Assembly (NCBI GenBank): GCA_000233775.1
Contig: CP003096.1
Span: 1,700,501 to 1,764,500 of the forward strand
Direction of reading: 5' to 3'
Origin: Thermovirga lienii DSM 17291
Lineage (GTDB): Bacteria > Synergistota > Synergistia > Synergistales > Thermovirgaceae
DNA length: 64,000 nucleotides
Positions 8,760 through 16,772 of the stretch are shown one piece after another. Every line of letters begins with the position of its first letter. Position 1 is the stretch's first letter. Under the pieces are notes generated by a model. That model was not told where the DNA came from, did no database searches, and saw only the letters and a program-made list of their open reading frames with translations. The position numbers were made by a program, and so were the translations under genes.

Positions 8760-8786
8760 ATCAGAAAAAAGAGGAGGTAGATTAGG

Positions 8787-9989
8787 ATGGAAAAGCTGAG
8801 TGCAGTACATACTAACGCAGCAGGGAAAGGGTTCTACGGAGAATTCGGGGGCAGTTACGTTCCCGAAGAACTTAAGCCTCGCCTTGAAGAGCTAGAAAGG
8901 GCATACGAGAACATCCTGTCCGATCAATCGTTTTTCGAGGAATTTCATAGACTTCTCAAGGAGTACGTAGGAAGGCCGTCGGCCATCACGGAGTGCCAGA
9001 ACATATCGAAGAAGTTCGGAGGGGGCAGACTGTTTCTCAAGCGGGAAGACCTTAATCACACAGGGGCCCACAAGATAAACAACGCGTTGGGGCAAGCCCT
9101 TTTGGCAAAACGCATGGGAAAAAACAGGGTAATTGCCGAAACCGGCGCCGGGATGCATGGAACTGCCACGGCCACTGTTTGCGCTCTTTTAGGACTGCAG
9201 TGCACCATTTACATGGGAGCAGTAGACGTCAAAAGGCAGGCCCCAAACGTGGCACGCATGAAGGTTTTAGGGGCTGAGGTTGTGCCCGTTACTTTCGGCC
9301 AGCAAACACTCAAAGAAGCCGTTGACGCTGCCCTTGCAGAATACGTCAAAGATCCAGATGTGTTCTATCTTTTAGGTTCCGCAGTAGGCCCCCACCCCTA
9401 CCCTGCAATAGTTAGGGAGTTCCAAAGTGTCATTGGAGAGGAGGCAAGAAGACAGTTTATGGAGAGGGAAGGCAAGATGCCAGACTACGTAGTGGCATGC
9501 GTAGGAGGGGGGAGCAATGCTATAGGTCTGTTTTCAGGCTTCATAAATGACCCATCGGTAAAGATAGTGGGAGTAGAACCAGCAGGTAAGGGACTAGACA
9601 CAGGCGAACACGCTGCCACCTTGGTCGCCGGAAAGCCAGGAATAATCCACGGCTTCAAAAGCTACGTCCTAACCGACGAAAAAGGTGAACCGGCAGAAGT
9701 ATACTCCATTTCTGCAGGCTTAGATTATCCTGGAGTAGGTCCTGAGCACGCGTATCTCAAAGAATCAGGTAGGGCCCAATATGTTGCAGTGACCGACCAA
9801 CAGGCCTTGGAAGCCTTTTCCGAGCTATGTAGGCTTGAAGGAATAATACCAGCCCTAGAAAGCTCTCATGCCCTGGCCTATGCGTTGGAACTCCTTCCCA
9901 ATTTGAATGCCGATGAATCGGTGCTCGTGAATCTCTCAGGTAGGGGGGACAAAGATCTAGACACCGTACTACCTATTTTGGGATTATAA
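8787..9989 (+). CDS. trpB: Tryptophan synthase beta chain (TrpB1 type)
   Basis: 400 residues, normal for TrpB1. It catalyses PLP-dependent condensation of indole with serine. Seen: N-terminal '[17 protein letters not shown]', the PLP-lysine motif [20 protein letters not shown], '[16 protein letters not shown]', the phosphate-binding '[10 protein letters not shown]', and a C-terminal 'SGRGDKD'. The start follows AGGAGGTAGATTAGG. No trpA or other trp gene lies next to it; the following genes are a cation transporter and an Fe-S protein. A lone trpB under its own Trp-codon attenuator suggests indole salvage, or a trpA and pathway genes located elsewhere. Confidence 0.95.
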   Translation: MEKLSAVHTNAAGKGFYGEFGGSYVPEELKPRLEELERAYENILSDQSFFEEFHRLLKEYVGRPSAITECQNISKKFGGGRLFLKREDLNHTGAHKINNALGQALLAKRMGKNRVIAETGAGMHGTATATVCALLGLQCTIYMGAVDVKRQAPNVARMKVLGAEVVPVTFGQQTLKEAVDAALAEYVKDPDVFYLLGSAVGPHPYPAIVREFQSVIGEEARRQFMEREGKMPDYVVACVGGGSNAIGLFSGFINDPSVKIVGVEPAGKGLDTGEHAATLVAGKPGIIHGFKSYVLTDEKGEPAEVYSISAGLDYPGVGPEHAYLKESGRAQYVAVTDQQALEAFSELCRLEGIIPALESSHALAYALELLPNLNADESVLVNLSGRGDKDLDTVLPILGL

Positions 9990-10026
9990 TTGTTGGGAAT
10001 AAATATTCAAGTTAGGAGGAAAAAAC

Positions 10027-10968
10027 ATAAACGTCAAGTCTGAACGACAGAATAAAGCCCTGAAGGCCTCGTGGATAGGCCTTGTGGTCAACGTCATCCT
10101 AACCTCGTTAAAGTTTCTAGCCGGCCTAATGGGCAACAGCTCGGCCATGATAGCCGACGCAGTTCATTCGCTCTCTGATTTGATTACCGACGCAGTTGCC
10201 ATCGTGGCCTTCAAGCTTGCAGGAAGGCCAAAAGACGAGACCCACGATTACGGACATGGCAAATTCGAAACCCTAGCATCCGTGATCGTGGGTTTGTCCC
10301 TTGCCGGCGTAGCGATAGCAATATTTTATTGCAACATAATCAAAATATGGAGCACCTTCAAAGGAGAATCCTTGCCTGCCCCAGATACTATCGCCCTGGT
10401 AGCCGCTGTGGTTTCGATTGTCTCCAAGGAATGGTTGTTTCGCTACACCCAAAAGGTAGCTTTAAACATTAAAAGCTCCACTTTGATGGCAAAAGCATGG
10501 GACCATAGATCCGACGCCCTTTCCTCCATAGGCACCCTGGTTGGAATAGCAGGCGCCATATTCATAGGCGGCAAGGGAAGAATCCTGGACCCCATCGCGG
10601 CAATAATAGTGGGTGGGCTGATACTAAAGGTAAGTATAAAGATCTCACTGGATGCTATCCACGAACTAATGGAGGGAGCCCTTCCAGAAAGTGAGAAAAA
10701 ACGGATTCTGGAGGCCATCTTTTCAACCGAAGGGGTCATAGATGCCCATAAACTAAGGACTAGAAGGATAGGTACATCTGTGGGAATAGATGTCCATATT
10801 CTGGTATCCCCTTCCCTTTCTGTCGTAGAGGGACATGATATAGCAACGGCTGTGGAACATAAGATAAGAGAAATTCACGGACACGATGCAGTTATCTCAG
10901 TACACATAGAACCTATCCACGAAGAGGTCAAGGAACCTGGTGGAAAAGACTCCCCCAAGAGGAATTAA
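10027..10968 (+). CDS. Cation diffusion facilitator (CDF) metal efflux protein, apparent AUA start
   Basis: A CDF transporter with six membrane helices, the zinc-type metal site pattern ('DAVHSLSDLITD', 'HDYGHGKFETLAS', 'AWDHRSDALSS') and a C-terminal cytoplasmic domain ('VIDAHKLRTRRIGTSVGIDVHI'). It exports divalent metal in exchange for protons. The first ordinary start in frame is GTG 10084, but that would cut off 'KALKASWIGLV', the usual N-terminal lead into helix 1, and has no ribosome site. An ideal AGGAGG (10014-10019) lies seven bases before ATA at 10027, with no ATG, GTG or TTG between them and an in-frame stop at 10000. Start at AUA, or a mutated/misread ATG, is therefore inferred. 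Confidence 0.85.
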   Translation: MNVKSERQNKALKASWIGLVVNVILTSLKFLAGLMGNSSAMIADAVHSLSDLITDAVAIVAFKLAGRPKDETHDYGHGKFETLASVIVGLSLAGVAIAIFYCNIIKIWSTFKGESLPAPDTIALVAAVVSIVSKEWLFRYTQKVALNIKSSTLMAKAWDHRSDALSSIGTLVGIAGAIFIGGKGRILDPIAAIIVGGLILKVSIKISLDAIHELMEGALPESEKKRILEAIFSTEGVIDAHKLRTRRIGTSVGIDVHILVSPSLSVVEGHDIATAVEHKIREIHGHDAVISVHIEPIHEEVKEPGGKDSPKRN

Positions 10969-10993
10969 CCCAAACATAAAACATTTCAAGGTG

Positions 10994-11028
10994 TTGACAA
11001 GGATGGGTATTTTGGTATTATAATACCA
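10994..11028 (+). promoter_or_regulatory. Promoter with overlapping 16-bp perfect palindrome
   Basis: TTGACA at 10994-10999 is followed at 16-19 bases by TATTAT/TATAAT within TGGTATTATAATACCA (11013-11028), an exact palindrome covering the -10 region. The layout suggests an operator where a dimeric repressor would block the promoter of the Fe-S protein gene that starts at 11058. I do not recognise the regulator. Confidence 0.5.
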
Positions 11029-11057
11029 GTTTTCCTATTAAACCTGGAGGTGCTCAC

Positions 11058-11807
11058 ATGCCCAAAATAATGAGAAAGATAATAAAAATCGACGAGGACA
11101 AGTGTGATGGATGCGGCCTTTGCGCTCAAGCCTGTCACGAAGGGGCAATACAGATTATAGACGGTAAAGCCAAACTCGTATCCGAATCCTACTGCGACGG
11201 TCTAGGAGACTGCATCGGAGAGTGTCCAAGAGGAGCCATTTCCTTTGAGGAGCGCGAGGCCGAACCTTATGATGAGGAAGCAGTGTTGAAAAACAAGGCA
11301 CTAAAGGATTTTCCCCCTTTACCGTGCGGGTGTCCTGGAACGGCAGTCAGAGACCTCAAGGATTCCAATAACGAGAGGCCATCTCACCACACGGAACAGA
11401 AAACGGCCTCACGTTCTGAGCTCGCAAACTGGCCCATACAGCTCATGTTAGTCCCTGTCAACGCCCCATATCTAAAAGGAGCCAACCTTCTCATAGCGGC
11501 TGACTGCGCAGCTGCTGCGTCTTACAACTTTCATGATGCCTTTGTAAAAGGCAACACCCTCCTTTTGGGATGTCCCAAACTTGACGACGCAGGATACTAT
11601 GCGGAGAAGCTTGCCCAGATAATAGAGATCAACTCTCCCCCTCTCATACACGTGGTAATAATGGAGGTTCCTTGTTGTGGTGGTTTGAAATCCCTGACAG
11701 AAAGGGCCATAGAGGCGGCAAAAAAGACATTAACCTTGAGGGTCACAAGGTTGAGCGTCCGTGGAGAGGTACTGGAAGACGAAAAGACAAAGTACGTATT
11801 CTCCTAA
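11058..11807 (+). CDS. Cysteine-rich 4Fe-4S protein with ferredoxin-like N-terminus
   Basis: 249 residues. The N-terminus carries a classical cluster motif 'CDGCGLCAQAC' (about residues 16-26) and an altered second set 'YCDGLGDCIGECP'. A middle part with 'PLPCGCPG' precedes a C-terminal domain with isolated cysteines ('AADCAAAA', 'LLGCPKLDD', 'EVPCCGGL'), which is found with such ferredoxins in anaerobes. It is probably a soluble electron carrier or redox sensor; the partner is unknown. The start follows GGAGGTGCTCAC and lies behind a promoter with a palindromic operator, so it is likely transcribed alone. Confidence 0.75.
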   Translation: MPKIMRKIIKIDEDKCDGCGLCAQACHEGAIQIIDGKAKLVSESYCDGLGDCIGECPRGAISFEEREAEPYDEEAVLKNKALKDFPPLPCGCPGTAVRDLKDSNNERPSHHTEQKTASRSELANWPIQLMLVPVNAPYLKGANLLIAADCAAAASYNFHDAFVKGNTLLLGCPKLDDAGYYAEKLAQIIEINSPPLIHVVIMEVPCCGGLKSLTERAIEAAKKTLTLRVTRLSVRGEVLEDEKTKYVFS

Positions 11808-11826
11808 GGTTTAAGAGAGAAAGGTT

Positions 11827-11860
11827 CCGTGCCTTCTTACTCCTGAAGCAGAAGGCACGG
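11827..11860. terminator. Hairpin between convergent Fe-S protein and comB genes
   Basis: CCGTGCCTTC (11827-11836) pairs exactly with GAAGGCACGG (11851-11860). There is no good T-run on either side, and the right arm lies inside the last codons of comB, so its role as terminator is uncertain. Confidence 0.4.
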
Positions 11861-12574
11861 CCTCCCCTCTAGGAGGACGACAGTAGGCACAACAAAAGAA
11901 CAGTTCACCTTGCAGCAGTATTCAATGTCCTCCTTCATTCCCAGCTCCATCAGGAGCTTGGCACTTTCAGACATATATACCCCTTTTTCCAAATCTTTGC
12001 CGTAAAACTCCCAAAGGGCTGAAACCACCTTCGCTCCATCATCCAAATCTACATTTCCTGCCATTTTCAAAATCTCTTCTAATAAAAGCCCAGCACATAG
12101 ACAATCATCCAAGGCTAGTCTTCCTTCCTTGCCAGCACAAAGAATCCCGACTGTATCTTTCAGCTTTAATGCCCTTCTTGCGGCATGATAAGCGTTTCGT
12201 GCCGCGGCAACGAATACAGCTTTCCCCGTAGAAGCGGCCTTGAGGTACGCCAAAGTTCCATTCGATGTGGTCATCACTGCTCCAGCTTTGTCCTTTAGAT
12301 GGACGTATTCAAAAGCCAAGGGCGAATTACCTAAGTCAAATCCTTCTATGGGAAGGGCTTTTCTTTCGCCCATCAATATCCAGTTATCCCCAAGGTTAGC
12401 CTTCAGGCGCCTAGCCTCCTCCACTGAGGAAACAGGCAGTATCTTTTTCCCCCCATGCTCAAAGAAGGCCACAGCGGTAGATGACGCCCTAAGCAGGTCC
12501 ACTACCAACCAAACGTCTACATCCGGTAACGTTTCCCCGGGAGTCAAGACGATTCTGATCTTTTTACCTCCCAA
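11837..12574 (-). CDS. comB: 2-phosphosulfolactate phosphatase family protein (ComB)
   Basis: About 245 residues. ComB hydrolyses 2-phosphosulfolactate in coenzyme M and sulfolactate synthesis; bacterial members occur without the rest of that pathway. Seen: 'WLVVDLLRASSTAVAFFEHGG' (family motif DVLRAT/S), 'GERKALPIEGFDLGNSP' and 'TTSNGTLA', all in the expected order. I place the start at a TTG at 12574, eight bases after GGAGG and just before the conserved 'KIRIVLTPGE'; the ATG at 12589 contains that ribosome site and has none itself. No other comA/comC-type genes are seen nearby, so the true substrate is open. Confidence 0.8.
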   Translation of the reverse strand: MGGKKIRIVLTPGETLPDVDVWLVVDLLRASSTAVAFFEHGGKKILPVSSVEEARRLKANLGDNWILMGERKALPIEGFDLGNSPLAFEYVHLKDKAGAVMTTSNGTLAYLKAASTGKAVFVAAARNAYHAARRALKLKDTVGILCAGKEGRLALDDCLCAGLLLEEILKMAGNVDLDDGAKVVSALWEFYGKDLEKGVYMSESAKLLMELGMKEDIEYCCKVNCSFVVPTVVLLEGRPCLLLQE

Positions 12575-12745
12575 AACATACACCTCCATAGGTGTTTAAG
12601 GCACAATTTATAAACTATAATAACGATAGATGATGATATTAGACATTGTATGTCAAGATTTTGCAATTAGCCATCCAAAGAATATGGAAGTAAAATATCA
12701 GTGATGCACATCGCAAGAGCACTACACAGAATAGGAGGGATAGCT

Positions 12746-13168
12746 ATGCTTAACATAGGCGAGTTCCTTTCCCCTGGCATCTTTTCAGATGTCAAGTTGA
12801 CGGTAAAGGAAGAAGATACCGTGGGCAACTTCTCCCCAAGGCTGGAGCAGCTATTGTCAACTGCAGCATGTGTCAAGGCTTTCATAAAAGCTGCAACGGA
12901 AGCCACTGACCACCACCTTCCAGATGGGCATTTGACCGTGGGAAGGTCCATCTCCATAGACCACGAAGCCCCATCATATCTTGGGACCACGGTCACCTTT
13001 AGAGCCAAGCTGACACGCATAGAGGGCAACAAGCTTTTCTACGAGCTTTCCGCCTGGGATCATCAGGGGATTATAGCCACCGGCACCCACGTAAGAGCCG
13101 TCGTAAAATGGGAAATACTGATGAACAAAGCGAGGGAACGAGCATTCTCTGAGGAAAGAGGCGTGTAA
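12746..13168 (+). CDS. FlK-like hotdog-fold thioesterase
   Basis: About 140 residues from the ATG at 12746, which follows AGGAGGGATAGCT; the ATG at 12701 has no ribosome site. The sequence 'SPRLEQLLSTAACVKAFIKAATEATDHHLPDGHLTVGRSISIDHEAPSYLG' fits the fluoroacetyl-CoA thioesterase-like family, small dimeric acyl-CoA hydrolases. The family's active site uses Thr, Glu and His; here 'TAACVKAFIKAA' and 'GTHVRAVV' occupy the matching places. The physiological substrate is unknown. It is divergent from comB. Confidence 0.75.
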   Translation: MLNIGEFLSPGIFSDVKLTVKEEDTVGNFSPRLEQLLSTAACVKAFIKAATEATDHHLPDGHLTVGRSISIDHEAPSYLGTTVTFRAKLTRIEGNKLFYELSAWDHQGIIATGTHVRAVVKWEILMNKARERAFSEERGV

Positions 13169-13197
13169 AGACAAAGGCACAAATTAGGACATAAAGC

Positions 13198-13223
13198 GGG
13201 GGAAGGCTAAAAGGCCTTCCCCC
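13198..13223 (+). terminator. Probable terminator after thioesterase gene
   Basis: GGGGGAAGGC (13198-13207) pairs perfectly with GCCTTCCCCC (13214-13223), followed by TTCGATTTTA. The T content is modest. The rest of 13224-13418 shows no gene I can support. Confidence 0.55.
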
Positions 13224-13418
13224 TTCGATTTTAGCTTCATTTATCTTTCGATTCGATCTTGCACGACTTCTATATCTGAGCTTCTTATACTGTTTTGATT
13301 CCCACAACCACGCTCTGCTTTGGGACCTCACCATGGTTGCCTTTTTAATACCGCAACCCATCCTTCATCCAGTGGCAAAACTATGCTCCATCTCCACGAA
13401 GGCAGTTGCGCTAATCGC

Positions 13419-14201
<783 letters not shown>

Positions 14202-14417
14202 CTCTCTCACCCTCTCTTGGCGCAGCAGCACCAATCGGAAACTTCAGCTAACAACTTGTTAATATGTAAATTGGTACCCTTTTGCCTTTTTGTCTAGCCA
14301 AATACATTTGCCGCCTTTCGGCAGCCAAGTTGTTAAGATGTTCAACTGAATAATTTAGCCATACAATTCATTATAGCTCTGTTTTGCCATTCATGCAAAT
14401 ACCAAAATCCAAAATTA

Positions 14418-16232
14418 TTACTCTCCCAGCGCCTGCTGAAGGGCCAAAAGAGCCGAAAGGTTGTGTTGGACGTAATCTATCCGAATATCAAAATTAGCAA
14501 AACTTCTCCTTACTCCTCCGATCGACCTAGAGGGATTCTTCAAATGCATGGCCCATGAAGGCCCTATCTGCATCCTCAACAAAAAACCCCCTCCGAGCCT
14601 GAAGGTTTTCAGAATATCTTTCCCTTCCTCCTCCAATCCAGCCCTTTTAGCCATCCTGTAGGCCGCGCCTATTCCTTCCATCCTAGTTGCAGCCGGAGTA
14701 GACCTGGGATTTTTCCCAAACCCTCCTATCCAGTCGGGATAATATGAATCCTTGTGCTGAGCATCGCTTATGACTTTCGCCAACCTCAAAGCGTGCTTCA
14801 AGAAAACTCCTTCTTTGTCGTAACCACTGCGGGAAAGCTCATCCATTCCGTAAAGCAGCCAGTGGTCATGAGGAAGCTCCATATCCTGTTTCTTGCCATC
14901 CCTTATCTCGATAATATATCTTGCACCCCTTGCTGCCCCTTTAAGCCATTTATCCGAGTTTTCATCGTCCAACCTTCCCAGCATCGCCAACGCAAAAATA
15001 GCTTCGCCAGGGTAGTACACCGAGCGGAAATCAGACACCTCCCCCTCGGGAAAGACTTGCTTGTGTATATAGAACCTACCTGATTCATCTTGAACGGAAA
15101 GTATCCACTCTCCCATCCTCTTTACCAATGGCATGTATCTATTGTCACCTGTGGCCTCCATGTATTTAGCCAAACTCAGGACAGCCAGCCCATTACCCCC
15201 GAGCTTCACATAATCTCCCTCGACCAGGCATGCCATCTCCTCTCCATTTTTTCTGAAGGTTTTCACCTTGCTCAACATGTACTCTATGGCCCTTTTGGCT
15301 CCCTTTAGGACCTTTTTATCTCCAGTTTTCTCATAATACTGAAGCATGGAAAATATGGTCCCAGCATGCCGCAACATGTTATAACCGCCTTTGCTTCTGT
15401 CCTTGATGGGATCATAAACGTAAGTAAATTTACCCTTTGAATCCACGTTCCTTAGCAAGTAGTAAGCCGCAAGCCTTGTGGACTCAGCGATATCTTGATC
15501 TTCATACGAATCATATATTGGGCTTCCCCTGTACAGACGCTGTGCTCTCGAACCATCCCAAAAAACGCTCTCCGTTCTGAAGGCCACATAATCTGCTCTT
15601 TTAATCTCCAACATGGACCTTATCATTTTTTCAGCCGAAAGGTCGCCCCACAGTCCTATGGACGGAGGTTGCAATATTCCCTTATCATTCACTATTTTCT
15701 TTGCCAACACATCTTCTGGCGTAAATATGCAATTATCACAGCCTGGAAAGGCAAGTCCCCAAAGTCCTCTCTCTATGGGCAAGGGCTTTTGAATATTGGC
15801 CATCCTCCTGAACTCCATATCCCTTAAAACGTAGACCTTGAACCACCGAACATCAGACAAGTTGACCTTTTTCTCCCTCAGCCGGTTCACAGCATCTGCC
15901 AGAGCCACATATATATCGCTCCCCACACCGTAAGACGTGACGTTTATGCTTTTTCCGTTGCTGACACTCAAAAGTACCAGTTTTTCACTGCCTTTCTCCT
16001 TGGCCTGTTTTGAGGCGGCACCACCATTCCTCAAAAGCGAAAGAGTTTTTTCAACCAGCTCTTTCTCGTTGAAGAATACCGGTTCTGTGCTTGAGGACAG
16101 AATCTTACCCCAAGGAATGCTACCGCCAGCGAACCCAACACCCACCAAAGGTGTTATCATCATTAGAGACAAAAAAACGACGCTAAACACTACAGCTATT
16201 AAATTGCACCTTGATACTTTCAACCTCATCAC
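14418..16232 (-). CDS. Large exported protein of unknown function with alpha/alpha-toroid-like C-terminal domain
   Basis: 604 residues. A signal peptide ('LIAVVFSVVFLSLMMITPLVGVGFA') precedes an N-terminal domain of about 170 residues ('ALADAVNRLREKKVNLSDVRWFKVYVLRD', 'GLAFPGCDNCIFTPEDVLA') and a C-terminal domain of about 380 residues with repeating helical pairs ('GYNMLRHAGTIFSMLQYYEKTGDKKVLKGAKRAIEYML', 'VYYPGEAIFALAMLGRL', 'LPHDHWLLYGMDELSR'). Such helical-hairpin repeats occur in six-hairpin glycosidases, epimerases and terpenoid-cyclase folds. The Asp/Glu/His residues are suggestive of an enzyme, but I cannot name a substrate. The poly-Asp gene follows about 216 bp downstream on the same strand. 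Confidence 0.75.
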   Translation of the reverse strand: MMRLKVSRCNLIAVVFSVVFLSLMMITPLVGVGFAGGSIPWGKILSSSTEPVFFNEKELVEKTLSLLRNGGAASKQAKEKGSEKLVLLSVSNGKSINVTSYGVGSDIYVALADAVNRLREKKVNLSDVRWFKVYVLRDMEFRRMANIQKPLPIERGLWGLAFPGCDNCIFTPEDVLAKKIVNDKGILQPPSIGLWGDLSAEKMIRSMLEIKRADYVAFRTESVFWDGSRAQRLYRGSPIYDSYEDQDIAESTRLAAYYLLRNVDSKGKFTYVYDPIKDRSKGGYNMLRHAGTIFSMLQYYEKTGDKKVLKGAKRAIEYMLSKVKTFRKNGEEMACLVEGDYVKLGGNGLAVLSLAKYMEATGDNRYMPLVKRMGEWILSVQDESGRFYIHKQVFPEGEVSDFRSVYYPGEAIFALAMLGRLDDENSDKWLKGAARGARYIIEIRDGKKQDMELPHDHWLLYGMDELSRSGYDKEGVFLKHALRLAKVISDAQHKDSYYPDWIGGFGKNPRSTPAATRMEGIGAAYRMAKRAGLEEEGKDILKTFRLGGGFLLRMQIGPSWAMHLKNPSRSIGGVRRSFANFDIRIDYVQHNLSALLALQQALGE

Positions 16233-16345
16233 TCCCAGATGGCTACGGCACCAGATCCCATATGACGCAATGACGTAGCAGCTTTAGTCCACATAATTAT
16301 AATACACCCTGCTAAAGTTTTGACTATAAAAATCAATGACAATAC

Positions 16346-16373
16346 TTGACAAAAACAAAACAAGTGCCATAAT
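16346..16373 (+). promoter_or_regulatory. Promoter of the tandem c-di-GMP riboswitch transcript
   Basis: TTGACA at 16346-16351, a 16-base spacer and CATAAT at 16368-16373. Transcription would start near 16380, shortly before the first aptamer. Confidence 0.6.
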
Positions 16374-16396
16374 TGAACATAGGATTAGTGTTTGTC

Positions 16397-16499
16397 GGAA
16401 TAAGAGAATCCGAAAGGGCAAAACCGCCGAAAGGCGGTGGCGCAAAGCCAAGGGTCTAAAGCCTTTAAAGGCCATGACAGCCAGGCTGCCGAAGATTCC
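16397..16499 (+). ncRNA. Cyclic-di-GMP-I (GEMM-I) riboswitch, first copy
   Basis: The stretch matches the GEMM-I consensus: 'GGGCAAAACC', a GAAA tetraloop in 'CCGCCGAAAGGCGG', 'GGCGCAAAGCC', the tetraloop-receptor strand 'GGGTCTAAAGCC', and 'ATGACAGCCAGGCTGCCGAAG'. The closing stem can form between GAATC (16406-16410) and GATTC (16494-16498). The 5' strand GAATCCGAAAGG (16406-16417) is also the exact complement of 16526-16537 in the terminator downstream. Binding of c-di-GMP would thus hold this strand in the aptamer and release the terminator: an OFF switch. Confidence 0.9.
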
Positions 16500-16522
16500 A
16501 AAATAAGGAATAGTGCGGTGTG

Positions 16523-16558
16523 GCGCCTTTCGGATTCAAATCTGAAAGGCGCTTTTTT
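16523..16558 (+). terminator. Intrinsic terminator acting as expression platform of first riboswitch
   Basis: GCGCCTTTCGGA (16523-16534) pairs with TCTGAAAGGCGC (16541-16552), followed by six T (16553-16558). Its left arm shares twelve perfectly complementary bases with the 5' strand of the first aptamer, so terminator and antiterminator exclude each other. Confidence 0.85.
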
Positions 16559-16607
16559 GAGGCTTTTTGTTAAGAACAGAAAAATTCAACAAAACTGATC
16601 CTTTAGA

Positions 16608-16700
16608 AAAACCCGAAAGGGCAAAACCGTCGAAAGGCGGCGACGCAAAGCCGAGGGTCTAAAGCCTTTAAAGGCCATGACAGCCAGGCTGCCGAAGGTA
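16608..16700 (+). ncRNA. Cyclic-di-GMP-I (GEMM-I) riboswitch, second copy
   Basis: Nearly identical in sequence to the first copy through the core: 'AGGGCAAAACCGTCGAAAGGCGGCGACGCAAAGCC' elements and 'GGGTCTAAAGCCTTTAAAGGCCATGACAGCCAGGCTGCCGAAGG'. It lies between the terminator and the hydrolase gene. No second intrinsic terminator follows. Instead TTTCCTC (16713-16719) is complementary to GAGGAAA (16767-16773), which includes the likely ribosome site and the first base of the start codon, so translational control is possible. Confidence 0.88.
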
Positions 16701-16772
16701 GAGAACATATCCTTTCCTCCCTTCAGGCCGCCTGGCGAGAGAACGAAAAGATCGCTGGGGGGCGACGAGGAA

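Noticed and set aside
14290-14345. A hairpin with GGCTGCCGAAAGGCGGC on the minus strand that resembles part of the GEMM-I aptamer
   Set aside because: The defining GEMM-I elements (GGGCAAA..CC, GACGCAAAGCC, TCTAA receptor) are missing, so it is only a GNRA-loop hairpin.
16284-16475. Minus-strand open frames over the two riboswitches that share the residues 'MAFKGFRPLALR/SALR'
   Set aside because: The similarity between them merely reflects the two near-identical aptamers on the opposite strand; there are no ribosome sites or sensible proteins.
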